Source of the DNA: Ottelia alismoides
Lineage: Eukaryota > Streptophyta > Magnoliopsida > Alismatales > Hydrocharitaceae
Assembly (NCBI GenBank): GCA_037367405.1
Contig: JAZKJV010000390.1
Location: forward strand, 992,001-1,056,000
Length of the DNA stretch: 64,000 nt
Reading direction: 5' to 3'
Below, piece after piece: positions 1-10,830 of the stretch; position 1 is the first letter of the stretch; every line of letters begins with the position of its first letter. A model generated the notes under the pieces. The model did not search any database. It was given only the letters and a program-made list of their open reading frames with translations, and was not told the origin of the DNA. Made by a program: the position numbers and the translations under genes.

Positions 1-1252
1 CTGCTGCTACTGCGGATGAACTGGATGGACCGGCATTGACCCGTGCTATCCTCTGGTACTGCACGGGTCCTGGTTGCTGCTGGGGTCTGCCCTGAGTGTA
101 TAACCTGGTCTGGGACATCACCATATAGTTCTCGGCCATCTCCTCGTAGATGGCCCAGACCTGGTCGTGATCCTTGGCGAAATAGGACCCGCCACAAGAA
201 GCATTCACCAAGCCCTGGAGCTCTGGTGTCAGCCCGCTGAAGAAGCTCTGCACAAGGTTCGGCTTCGAAATATCATGGTGCGGGCATCGGTCAGTCAGCT
301 CACGAAACCTCTCCCATGCCTCATGGAATTGCTTGTTGGGGAGCATGGAGAAGTTGCTGATGAGGGCTCTCGCTGCATTAGTCCGCCCGAGTGGATAGTA
401 CTTGTTCAAGTACTCGGTGCGGAGCTGCTCCCAGGTGTAAACGAACTTCCCCAAATGCTTCAGCCAGGTGGCAGCTCTGTCTGCTAGGGAAAAGGGGAAG
501 GCGATCATCCTGATCGTGTCCTGGTCCACCTGACGGTCGTGGACAGTGCTGCAAATCATCAGGAACTCCTGGAGGTAGAGATGGGGCTCCTCAGTCGCGA
601 GTCCGTGGAAGCGGGGGAGTAGCTGCAAAGTGTTTGGGGGGAACTTGAAGTCCCCCACGATGTCTGGAAGTACTACCCAGTGGTGCGTCAGCGTCGATCC
701 GGGGTTGTGTAACTCCCGCATCGGTCTCGGTGGTCCTCCGGCCGCGGCTGCGGCGGCTGCGGTTGCTGCGGCTGCTGCTGCGGCTGCTGCATCAGCATCC
801 TCTAGGATCCTCAGCCCGTCTCTCCTCTGCTCTCGCTCTGCTCTCTCTGCTCGCATCTGCTCCATCTCTCTCCTCATGTCGAGCATGAATGCTCCCTGAT
901 CCCTCAACTGTTGCTGCACGGTCTCTAAGGAGGCGATCAGGGTGGAGTTGATCGCGCCCTGGTCCAGCACAAAGTGCTCAGGCTGTGGACCTCGGGAGCG
1001 ATCCTCAGAACTGCCGGCCATGGCGTCTGCAAAATCAAACGAGCCAAACTCAGGTGCTGTCAAATCTGCTAGTCTCTCCTCTGGCTCATATCTCTTAGAA
1101 CCGAAAGAAAGGGGGTCGAGGGGGAACAGGGCGGAATCGTACTCGGGCTCGGAGAACTGGTCGCGGCTCTCGCGGGCCAACCTAGATGATTGGGTAGACG
1201 TGCCCGAAAGCGGTGCAACCAGAGGCTGCCTAAGAGAGCGTCTACCCATCAT
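1..1252 (-). CDS. Gag polyprotein of Athila-like element F (N-terminal 417 residues, partial)
   Basis: This would make the retrotransposon capsid precursor, which assembles particles around the genomic RNA in the cytoplasm. It starts at the first of two adjacent ATGs (1252 and 1249), as does gag of element B at 45101; both begin MMGRRSLR. I found no stop codon down to the left edge. Residues about 150-175 form an alanine-rich tract. Residues about 230-395 are the retrotransposon gag domain: the motif AFPFSLADRAATWLKHL, then NKYYPLGRT, then DRCPHHDISKPNLVQSFF and NASCGGSYF, all closely matching B. The N-terminal third contains MRELHNPGSTLTHHW, which B shows only in a broken frame. The C-terminus, protease and pol lie outside. 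Athila lineage is certain from the gag motifs; activity is unknown. Confidence 0.88.
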   Translation of the reverse strand, partial: MMGRRSLRQPLVAPLSGTSTQSSRLARESRDQFSEPEYDSALFPLDPLSFGSKRYEPEERLADLTAPEFGSFDFADAMAGSSEDRSRGPQPEHFVLDQGAINSTLIASLETVQQQLRDQGAFMLDMRREMEQMRAERAEREQRRDGLRILEDADAAAAAAAAATAAAAAAAGGPPRPMRELHNPGSTLTHHWVVLPDIVGDFKFPPNTLQLLPRFHGLATEEPHLYLQEFLMICSTVHDRQVDQDTIRMIAFPFSLADRAATWLKHLGKFVYTWEQLRTEYLNKYYPLGRTNAARALISNFSMLPNKQFHEAWERFRELTDRCPHHDISKPNLVQSFFSGLTPELQGLVNASCGGSYFAKDHDQVWAIYEEMAENYMVMSQTRLYTQGRPQQQPGPVQYQRIARVNAGPSSSSAVAA

Positions 1253-2730
1253 CGTGATCTGACGAGTAAGGCGGATGAGATCTGGAGAAACTATGATGAG
1301 CAACCAAACCCTCTGTTCACCAACACAACACGAGCTGAAGACCGTAAAGGCTCGGTCAAATTATCTTGTCCAATTTTATTAGGTGAACAATCAATCTATC
1401 AGAGTGCTTACGTGACCTGTTGGGATACCCGATACTACTCCAACCGACTGGCCCGCACAGAAGAGTCGGTAGTCAGCTGGAAATAGCACCGGAGGGCTCT
1501 ACCTAGGGTGCGGGTTACTCTCTCGCGCAATCAAACCAAACAATGAGGGGGTTGCTCTTCCCAAGACAAATTTTTAAGTGAGGTGTCTTTTAGGGTCAAT
1601 AGTTTTAGCCAGTCCCAATTTTATGGTTTTTCTTTTTAATCTTTTTCAAATAAAAAACAAAGGCCTAACGAAATTTTCGGTTCTCCTGATTATTTAATCC
1701 AAAACAAGGGGGAGAAGACGAAAAAGCCGATGCGCGATGAAATCAATGATGCATGCAAAGATAGAAATGCGTACCTTTCCTCCAGCACTCTACATGCAAG
1801 TGATCCGCGCAGAAATGTAAAGACTGAAATAAAACTACCTAAATGGTGCAGCGATGAAAACCGAGTCCTAGATAAGCAAGTCTACTCGCAGAACCGTCTA
1901 ACTGGTCACCGACCTCCAAGCCAAAGGTCCGATCTTGGCCTACCCCTCCTCTGCCCGACAAATCGGGGGTAGGAGAAAGCGCTTTACGGGGCAGGCTGCG
2001 ACACGTACGCTACGAAGGAGATGAGTCAATTATTTTTATTAATTAATTATTAGTAGGTCCAATTAATCGCACTATAGGAATATGCAGATAATTAGGTGTG
2101 GGGATCCTACTAATTACGGCACAAGCAAGCAGAAAATCCTAAGTCTAGGGGTTCGATGAAAACCCACATAAACACCGGAAAAGGCAGCTAAAAATCAAAA
2201 CCGCGAAAAAGCCGCGAAAAACACCTAAGGGTCCCCCGAGCACACCGGTGCTCGGCGAAACAGACCCGCTAGTCAACCAAGTCCAAGAGTCTCTGAGTAC
2301 CTGTGTTATTACAATAATAATCAAATAAAAATAAAAAGTCTAAACTAAACCTCTCCCACTCAGCTCTCTCTCACTCTCTCATGCGGCTCCGTATAGAAAG
2401 GAGCCGCCTCCGAGTCTCGCGGTTGCGTCGGCTTCTCGAAATCGGTCGCCTCGGTCCTCGGGCCCTCGCAAGAAAAGAGACAAGTGGTCAGGCCAATAAA
2501 AATAATCAAATAATAATAAGAAAAAGAAATGAAAATAAAATGAGGGTATATATGCAAAAATGCAAAATAAAATAAACAAACAAAAATCAAACAAAAACAA
2601 AAATAAAATAAAATAAAATAAAACAAAAATAAAATATAAACAAAAAGCCACGAAAAGCGGCGAACTCTGAAAGAGCCGCGAAAAGCCGCGAAAACAAAAA
2701 TGAAAATAAAATGAAAACTACTAAGCCGTG
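1253..2730 (-). other. 5' leader of element F between primer binding site and gag
   Basis: About 1.5 kb untranslated leader, as is usual for Athila elements. It is AT-rich with purine runs (CAAAATAAAAT-type repeats at 2500-2660) and has no convincing reading frame. Element B has a leader of similar size (43369-45100) whose sequence is only weakly alike, apart from the last bases before gag (CACGATGATGGG). Confidence 0.7.
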
Positions 2731-2749
2731 CTCCTCGGCAACGGCGCCA
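2731..2749 (-). promoter_or_regulatory. Minus-strand primer binding site (tRNA-Asp type) of element F
   Basis: On the minus strand it reads TGGCGCCGTTGCCGAGGAG, three bases after the LTR end (CA at 2754-2753). TGGCGCCGTTGCCGGGGA is the primer site of Athila elements, complementary to the 3' end of tRNA-Asp. One base differs. It fixes both the strand and the LTR boundary. Confidence 0.85.
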
Positions 2750-2752
2750 TTC

Positions 2753-5700
2753 TGATAAACCAAAGCTAAGCGACTAAGGTAAAGGTACTAAACGGTCGTC
2801 GCGAACTCGATCACTCAGCTAGGTCGATCAAGAAGAATAGACCACCAATAACATGAAAATCAACTCGAAAACACGGTAGCGGTCTTGTTATTAATTTAAC
2901 CTGGTATAGCGACCAGGGTCGAACACAAGGAGCACGGGTTGGCCTCGTGGCCTACGAAGTAGTCAAAAAGAAAATAAAAGAAAAGACAAATGTATTTTTG
3001 GTGGTTTTTAAATATTTTATTTTTTTTGGATTTTTAATGTATTAAGAAAATAAAGAAAACAAGAAAACAACACACTTCAAGAATTTATTTAATGCAATAA
3101 AAATCAACCAAAAATTCTAACAAAAATCTTTTTATGTGTTTTATAATTTTTATTGTTTTTGGTGAATTTTTGGGATTTTTCTGAGGTTTATTTAATTTTC
3201 TAAAAACAAAACAAGGACTGAAACTATAGGTACTGTCCAGCCGAGCTAAAAGGACCTAGATAAAATATCTAGAAGCCCCAAATTAGCCTGGAGGTATTTT
3301 TCCTGTATAGAGAATAAAACAAGGAAAAATTGGGCACCTAGTTTATTATTTTTAGATTTTTAATCTATTTATTAGAATTTTTATAAGATTTTAAGTGTTT
3401 TTTAATTTTTAGGTGTTTTAAGCAATGAAAAATAACCAAAATTGGCTAGAAAATCAAGCAAGCATAAACAAACAGTAAGTAATTTTTTGTGAATTTTAGA
3501 TGGATTTTAATATTTTTTTGTGATTTTTAAACTTAGACAGTAACAAAAATTGAGGTTTTTGAATATTTAAAAATATCAAATCAACACAAATAAATCTCCA
3601 AAAATCCTCAAAATTTTACACTATGGCAGGAGCCATGTGTCCAATTTTCGTTGGATTTGGAGGTGATTTGCTATTTTATTCAAAAATGGAAAGAGGGTAT
3701 TGTGCACAAGGACCAAAGTGCAAATACCCGAAGTTATGAGGGTCCTGGTGCAAAAATCCCAGGTAAACACGTGTGTCGCTCGTGCCTGAGGCACTCAGGG
3801 ACCTAAATGTAATAAAAATTACTTCCGAGGACTATTTGGTAACAGGTACCAAAAGTCCAGGGGGTAATCTGCAAATAACCTAAAAATATCCGCACATGTT
3901 CAAATGTTTCACGCACAGGGGTATAAATGCAAATACTCAAAAACTTTCATTCTTTCAGTAACATTCAGAACTATAGGGTATAAGATGCAAATACACCAGA
4001 AAGACACGTGTTGACGCACGTGCTACATAACACACATGGGCATAAGTGCAAACTAAATAAAGAGCGGGGTCCTCTATGCAAATATCCAAAAACTAAACAA
4101 CTACACTAAATAATTACAGGACTAAATACGAAATAAAATAAACAGGAGGGCCTAAGGGTAAATTACCCTTTATTAATGCGGCCGATGGATGCGCGCCACG
4201 TGGTGCATCTGACGGTGTGGATCAGGTGGCGCTCCAACGTTGAGGTCCTCGCAGCGATCGGACGGTCGAGGGTACGCCACGTGGGGGATCGAACGGGTGA
4301 GGCTCTCGGTGGCCAAACCTCGTGCAACGAACGGTCCAGATCGCCTCTCCAAGATCTGACGGTGGCTGGGTCTCCTCAAGTGGACGGTCAGGATGAGAAC
4401 TGGAGGTCGAGGACGATCGGACGGTCGGGGAAGATGCTGGAAGAACAGTTGCTCGCCGACCTCGTGTGTGCGCTGGGATCCTCCCCTGCTGCCTCTGGAG
4501 ATCGGAGAAGCTCCGGCGTGACGCTCCGCAGCTGATGGTGTCCTCCGATGACCCAGCCGAGCTCTGGGGAGCTCCGGCGAGGTCGGCGGAGGTGAAGCTC
4601 CTGGCCCGAATGACCCAAGCCCTCAAATGGGCTGGGAAGTACCTGCAAAGTAAACCAGGAGACTCGCGGGTCGAGAGCAAACTGCCTCGACCCAGTTAGG
4701 CGGGTGAAGGTGGTCGGTGGAGCGATATGGGCGAGCTCCGGCGAGGGGGGTAGACGGAGGAGCTCGAACCCCAGCTCCTGTGCGAGCTGGGTTGGATGGA
4801 GATATGGAGAAGGTGCGCGGGAGGGAGGCGGAGGTGACGATGGATTCCGATGATCGAATGGAGCTATGGGGTGGTCGGAATCGGCGAAACACGTCGGCGG
4901 AACGAAATGGGGGAAATCAAAAATTAGCAAAAAAGAAAAGCTAAAGGGTCTACCTGGGTGGACGATGAGACTGGGGATGAGCAGGCGATGCTCTGGGTCG
5001 TTGCCTCGAGGAGCGTCTCCCTCCGAGGCTCGAGCTCCACCTCAGGGCGGAGCAAGGCGGCGATACTCACCGGATCGATGGGTCACTGCACCTCTCCTCG
5101 CTGCGACCCTTGCTGGAGCAAGCTGTCACTCTTGCCAACACAGTGGATGTCACTGGGGGTGGAGCGAATGGCCAAAGATAGGAAATGAAGGTGGCGGAGC
5201 TGGGATTAAATATGGTGGAGGGTCCGGGAAGACAGGCGCGGGTAGGGCGATGGAGCGCGCAGATCCTGAGGTAGAAGCTCCGGCGAGGTTCTCGGATATG
5301 TCAGGAAGGAATCGGACCCGGGAATTAGGCGAGGTGAATCGGGTTTAGGCGCTAAAATAGGGGGAAGTCGGGTCGGGCGCCTTAACCCGTGGGAAGTGGT
5401 CCTGGGGGGGTAGTTGACCGGGCGGTCAACAATCCCCAGGGCCAATGGGAAGCGGCCACGTGGCTAAAATTTGGAAGTGAAATTAAGGGTAGCTAATGGC
5501 CGAATTAGTAAAAAGTTAAAACATGAAATATTTTTCTTTTAATTTTTTCTATTTTTTAGTGATTTTTAATTAATTTTTCGAAATAAAAATAAAGTATTTA
5601 CATTATATAGCTATATATAGGTATATGTACAATATAGGGTTTTTAATTTTTGATTTTTAATTTATTATTTTTGTACATTTTTACTCCCATTTTATATTTT

Positions 5701-6394
5701 ATTTATTTATATCATAAAATAAGAAATAAAAAGATATTTTTATTTTATTTTTATTATTTATGTACATAGGTGAAATAAATAGGTATGGACATATATATAC
5801 ATGGTATATTTACAAAGTCTTTTTGGATTTTTAGTTTTGTTATTTTTATTTTGTTTTTGTTTTAATTTATTTTATTTATTTACACCATATAATATAGAGT
5901 ATTTACAAGATTTTTGGGAATTAATTTTATTTATTTGCAAAGCCAAATAAATAAATGAGGTGGTCTATATACATGGTGAGTGAAGTTTTTGTCTTCTTTT
6001 TTATTTTTGTATTTTTATCTTGTTTTTATACTTATAAATATATACAAATATTTACAAGCCAATTTGAGTCTATTTTTGTGAGGAAAATACTTTTATTTAT
6101 TTACATAAATACTTACACACATGAGCCCCTATCTCCCTCTACTTTGGCTTTTATGCGGCCAGGCCCATGTTGAGCCCTCCCTTGGGTTAGGTTGCTCAAT
6201 ATTTATTCTAAATATTTCCCTCTTTTTCTTTTTAATCTTTATTCTTTTATTTTTGCACAAAAACATGCTAATTATATGTTTTTACACAATGCATGCTTTT
6301 GATAATTATTTCTATTTACAACTATATACATGCATTTGCAAAGGTTTTTGTAGCTAAAATATAAGAATAAAGAGTGATGAATGAGTATTCATCA
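2753..6394 (-). repeat. 5' LTR of element F (3642 bp)
   Basis: In the sense direction it runs from TGATGAATAC (6394) to GGTTTATCA (2753). The first 20 bases fold into a perfect 8-bp hairpin (TGATGAAT/ATTCATCA). Sense order: AT-rich first 930 bp, then a GCCACGTGGC palindrome (5455-5464) and facing W-boxes GTTGACC/GGTCAAC (5413-5430), then a GC-rich island (about 5440-4170), then AT-rich DNA with short unique blocks. LTRs A, B and C share the order but are diverged. ORFs in the GC-rich island are not conserved between copies and are not annotated. Confidence 0.85.
5413..5464 (-). promoter_or_regulatory. G-box palindrome and facing W-box pair in LTR F
   Basis: GCCACGTGGC at 5455-5464 is a perfect palindrome with a CACGTG core. 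GTTGACC (5413-5419) and GGTCAAC (5424-5430) face each other across four bases. The same pair in the same order stands about 1.1 kb into LTRs A and B, and in C. G-box cores bind bZIP/bHLH factors and TTGACC is the WRKY W-box; promoter function in this LTR is inferred. Confidence 0.5.
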
Positions 6395-7369
6395 GTATTA
6401 CTAGCCATTTGTTATGTTATTATTGATCTCACAACACATATTTACTTGATCATTTTATACATATTACTAATTCTATACAATGTAACTATTTCGATGTAAA
6501 TTACTGATCATTGTCTTAATATTACTGATCTCACAATAAGCATTTACTTGACCCAATTATATATATTACTATCATAGCGTTTGGATCATTAATCATCCGT
6601 GTGGAATCATTTATTTGAATCGTTTCTTTCCAAAACCGTCTTCCAATTTTTAAGGGCGTTGTATAATAGGAAAATAAGATTTTTTTTAATACGTGGTAGC
6701 CTATAATTAGAAATATAGCTATTGCTAATACACGTGTATGGCCCAGAATGGATGCTCATTGAAATGCTAATGGGCACAGGGCTCACTGGATAAGCCCTAT
6801 ATATATAATATGTATACACAAGCATACAGACATAAACCGATCAAAACCCCGCATCATAATACATCAAAAATTGGGTCAAGGTAACGAATAATCTAATATC
6901 CACTGTCATATCTTCCTTATTTAAAATTTAGCAATGACTATTATTTATTAATTGATTTTTTAAATTTGCAAAATATTGTATTCCTTGCTATATTTCTAGC
7001 CATGAATCATATAACAATGGTTATTTGTTAGTTTTTTCTTCAAGTCGTTGTGGCTTTTTCTTCTAATTGTTGTTAACTTTAGCGACGATTGTTACAAATT
7101 GTAAAGAATAAGTCAATCGATAAATTGCAATTATTTGGACTCATATTCTTTGCTAATTATAAGAACAAAAACTTATTTTGCAGCAAATAAATTTTGTTGT
7201 TATATTTTTGACATACGAAGATATGGTTATGAATAATCAAAGGCCAACTTTGTTGTAGTGTCAGCAACCTTCTATCCACAATCTCAATCCTCCAACTCTC
7301 TTGAAAAATGTAATAAGCATGTGCTAAAAAATGAATCCAGCTCCAACTTCTCATTCTCGATTCATCATG
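6395..7369. other. AT-rich intergenic DNA with one degenerate duplication
   Basis: No gene seen. About 6418-6475 and 6523-6580 are a degenerate direct repeat, each with 'TGATCTCACAA', then 'ATTTACTTGA', then 'ATATTACTA'. Otherwise low-complexity A/T-rich sequence. Confidence 0.5.
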
Positions 7370-8631
7370 CGCTACAACAAAACACACTTGCGGCAACTAT
7401 GTTATAGTGACAAAATTCCGTCATCATCACACGTCTCTTTGTTAGCGAAAATTCCACCTTCCAAATATTCACATTAAAATTATCATCACTCATCACACTA
7501 AAATAATCAATTATAATTTTGTGGCAGCGCATTATCATATGTAGTAAAACTATGGCTACCAATCTTTTGACAAAGGATGTTGGTGACATTAACATCAAAA
7601 TCCATTGCCACAAGCCAAATTCTTATCATTATAGTTTTTTTACTGTCGAGGACGGATTTATGGGGTGGCATGGAGGGGCAGATGCCCCCTCCCCCCCCCC
7701 CCCCTAGATAAAATAATATATATACTTAGTTATATCCCATGGCTTTTTGAAAGCAAAAAAATTATAATCTTTCATATGTATAAAGTTTTTTTGGATTTTT
7801 TTAGGGTGAAGTTTTTTAATGCCCCCTTTCATTTCTTTGAGAAATAAATACCAATAATATTTACCGATAAATAATATATCTGTTATCATAATTTCTTACC
7901 GAATAGTAGTATATTTTACCGTTGATCAATCTAATCAGATAATTCTTAAATGTATCAACTTAATGGATTTTTATCCTAATTATCTTATTAGATCTCTATA
8001 TTTTTTTAAGGATCAAAACTGTAGAATAGATCGATTTTACATCCAATTTCATTACCACTTATACATATACGATTAGTCGATTAGTACTATTTATTATCAA
8101 GTAAAATGGTCAAATACACACACAAATATATATATATATATATTCTTGGTTGGTGCATTTTTTCATAGATATATTAATAATATGATTATTGATAATAAAA
8201 AGTATGTATAGAACTTTATCTTTTATATTTTCGATTTGATACAAATTTGGAACACGTATAGTTATGTTGTACTTAATCAATATCCAAAGATCGGCTTTTA
8301 AAAAATTAAAAATATTCGAATATATTTTAAAAGATGTAAATATCATTCACAAAGAAAAACCCACAAAGTTGAATTTATATGTTATCATTTTATGTAAGAT
8401 TGAATTAAAAATATGAAATTGATTAAAAAATAATCTCAAAATGAACTAATATTTACGTGGAAAATATAGGTGATATAATCTAATCCTTGACAACACTATT
8501 GTTATGTAATGAGTATGATAGTATTATAATTGATAGACATATTTCGTTTAACATTATGCCCCCCCCCCCCCCCCTCTTCAAAAGCGTCCGGGCTCCGTCC
8601 CTAGTTATCGTAATGTGTTTTTATTGTAGTG
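7370..8631. mobile_element. Candidate non-autonomous CACTA-type element with a nested C-tract-bounded insert
   Basis: The right end reads TTTTTATTGTAGTG (8618-8631), whose reverse complement begins CACTACAATAAAAA, the form of a CACTA terminus. The left end at 7370 reads CGCTACAACAAAACACACTT, a one-base variant of CACTA followed by similar sequence. No transposase frame is present and the 3-bp flanks do not match, so the boundaries are provisional. Within it, 7649-8603 has ends AGGACGGA and TCCGTCCCT and long C-tracts (7680s and 8560s), suggesting a second element inserted near the right end. Confidence 0.38.
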
Positions 8632-9194
8632 AGAATTCATGTTGAATCAGAGAGAAGCCTTTAAGGGGAAAGAATCAAACCAAGCGTCCTAAGTAGTTGT
8701 ATTTGGGAATAATTGGCTAAAGGCCTTGTTTTTGCCAAAGGCAAAAAAAGTAAGTTTTGACTGTACATTGTCATCTCCGAACAAGTATTGCACATCATGT
8801 GCAAATGCCATAGGCTTTATCTTATATAATAATTTCCCCCCTACTCTTTAAACACGACAGCAACAATGCATGGCATGTGATTGGACAAAACATTAAGATG
8901 GATGCGTCATTGCACACACACCTCTATTGCTTGCCTGACCAATAACCACTAGCACATACAATCTATATATTATTGTGCCCTTGAATTTGACACGCATTCA
9001 CAAGTTTTGATTTTTGCATATCTATGTATATTTTTATCTACAATATGAACCATTTCAAAAGGAGTTGGCCCACAAATTAAGTGGACTCGCCCTAGTGGTG
9101 GTGATTGTAGTTTTCAATCACATTCTTCTCTATTATCAGGAAGATAGAAAATGGGTACTAGTTAATTGAACTTGGTGGGAAATATATTAAACTA
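8632..9194. other. Intergenic DNA, no gene seen
   Basis: No coding region is supported. About 9012-9068 closely resembles 16637-16700 in the same orientation (shared CTACAATAT and ATTTCAAAAGGAGTT blocks), so both belong to one dispersed, unnamed repeat. Confidence 0.4.
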
Positions 9195-9435
9195 GGGAAT
9201 TTTACTTGCTAGACCCTATAAACTTTGCCAATCACCTTCATGACCTTTGAAACAAGCTAATTCCCCCTGGACCCCGTAAACTTGCCAACCCTTACCCCAT
9301 GAACCCTTCGGGTAATATGTTTTAAGCTCTTGGGAGTTCTTGGGGTAATTTACAGGGTCGATGGGGTAATTACGTTGTGCATAAGGTCGTAGAGGCATTT
9401 CCAAATGTTTATAGGGTCTGCTGGGTAAAAATCCC
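9195..9435. mobile_element. 241-bp MULE-type MITE, copy 1
   Basis: The ends are inverted repeats (GGGAATTTTAC... / ...GTAAAAATCCC). The element is flanked by a perfect 9-bp duplication ATTAAACTA at 9186-9194 and 9436-9444. A 9-bp target duplication is typical of Mutator-like elements. A second copy of exactly the same length lies at 35796-36036. There is no coding capacity; mobility would depend on a transposase elsewhere. Confidence 0.85.
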
Positions 9436-9751
9436 ATTAAACTATGTAAAAGATGCTTTCCCAAATAACGAATATCTAATTAATTATCGCGTTACTCCAG
9501 TGCGTCGTGAGCTCAGGGATCGTCAAATTAATGGCGAGGTTGCACCCAAAATACTGCATTCACAAGTGGATGCGTTGACGTGTAAGAACTGCATTACACC
9601 ATATAATATAATATAATGATAATCTACGAGATATGCCTCCTGTTCATATCTGTGTGCGCTTGCTTTTGGTTCCAACTGCGATCCTACTTAATTTCAGTAA
9701 GTATTTGGCTAAATATATATTCCACACTTCGCAGCGAATTATATAAAGTAA

Positions 9752-10224
9752 AATGAGGTTGTTCCTTTGGAGGAGTTAACTTGATTCCTCACTTTATTTT
9801 TCCTATTTTTTATTTTTTTTTTGAAAAATACTTATGTGAATTTTCATAACGGTATCTCAATACTATGTCATTTAAGTTTCTGTGAAACAGAGAATGGTGC
9901 GGTTGTCTGGATGGAGGCTGTATTAGTCTCTGTTTCGCACAAAACTTGAATGATATGATTTAGGGATATATTGATGAGATCTATGGAATTATTTTTTAAA
10001 AAAATAAAAAATGGAAAAAATGAGGCAAGGGAAGCCAAGTTAGCCCTCCAGAGACAACCCCATTTTCCTCATATACATATGGGAAAAATAGGATTGTCCA
10101 CTTGGGGGAGCTAACTTGGCTACCCTGCCTTATTTTTTATTTTTGTTTTTTGAAAAATACTTTTGTGCATTTTTTATAAGTATATCCCATATATTATGAT
10201 ATTCAAGTTTCTTACGAAACAGAG
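9752..10224. repeat. Three-armed fold-back repeat
   Basis: Arm 1 (about 9752-9892) and arm 2 (about 9928-10072) are inverted copies of each other. Arm 3 (about 10081-10224) is a further copy in the orientation of arm 1. Shared blocks are GTTAACTTG/CTAACTTGGC near the outside, GAAAAATACTT in the middle, and CAAGTTTC...GAAACAGAG at the inner end. It is probably a MITE or fold-back element followed by a half copy. No target duplication was found. Confidence 0.6.
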
Positions 10225-10519
10225 ACTCCTACGATCTTTATCTAGATGGGGTCGATTTCAACAATTCTGCGACTTTAAAAAATGATCAGGAAAATTACAG
10301 TCCATGTACCATCTTAATTTCATTTTATTAACTCCGTATTTTATATATTTGAGGATGAAAGAAATTAGTAGTAATATCATCAGCCACAATAAATGGTTTA
10401 TAATAATATATTATTGTAATTTTGAGGATGAGATACTATTTTCATTTGGCAATAACTCTTATGGCAAGACTGTTGCGTACGGTACGGATATAGAAGTATA
10501 TATATATAGAAAGAAAAAT

Positions 10520-10620
10520 ATTACTTTCTGACAGTATATGCATCCAAACAAAGTTGTCTAAAATTAACAAAGTCATCCAAACAAAGTTGTCTAAAAACAT
10601 TACTTTCTGATAGTATATGT
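10520..10620. repeat. Short duplicated block
   Basis: ATTACTTTCTGACAGTATATG (about 10520-10540) recurs at about 10599-10619 with two changes. Between them, CATCCAAACAAAGTTGTCTA occurs twice (10541 and 10574). This is a local tandem duplication of about 30-80 bp without known function. Confidence 0.6.
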
Positions 10621-10624
10621 AGCT

Positions 10625-10830
10625 TGTAATACCCATGCTTCAAAGATAATCCCACATCTAAAACTCACAAAGTGTGAGAGTGGGTCATAAGTGATTAGGA
10701 TTAGTAGTTGACAACTTGAACTTAAGCATTTTATGTGGTTGTCAACGGATCCATTTGAGCTCGATTCCAACAAGTTGTTAGGCTACTTTTCCTCGATAAC
10801 GGACTAGGGACCTAAGCTTAGAATGTTACA
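10625..10830. repeat. Possible solo LTR or TRIM (206 bp)
   Basis: Starts TGTAATACCC and ends GAATGTTACA, so it has TG...CA ends with a short TGTAA/TTACA inverted repeat. Small solo LTRs of TRIM elements look like this. The flanking five bases (tagct and caact) do not match, so the call is weak. I could not find the 5S-like boxes of Cassandra elements. Confidence 0.3.

Larger units (their letters stand above)
1..6394 (-). mobile_element. Athila-like Ty3/gypsy element F, 5' part, runs off the left edge
   Basis: Read on the minus strand, this has the order of an Athila-lineage LTR retrotransposon: LTR (6394 to 2753), a short GAA spacer, a tRNA-Asp-type primer binding site (2749 to 2731), a leader of about 1.5 kb, and gag from 1252 to beyond the window. 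The LTR starts TGATGAATAC and ends GGTTTATCA. Elements B and D further right share the LTR start, and B shares the LTR end, the primer site and the gag start. Gag is open over its whole visible length, unlike in B and D, so F is probably the youngest of the three. The 5 bases beyond the LTR (gtatt, 6395-6399) are the expected target duplication; the partner lies outside the window. Confidence 0.88.

Noticed and set aside
4176..5348. Several overlapping reading frames of 75-180 codons in a GC-rich island
   Set aside because: They lie in the LTR of F, occur on both strands, and have no counterpart in the same frame in LTRs A and B; GC-rich DNA has few stops by chance.
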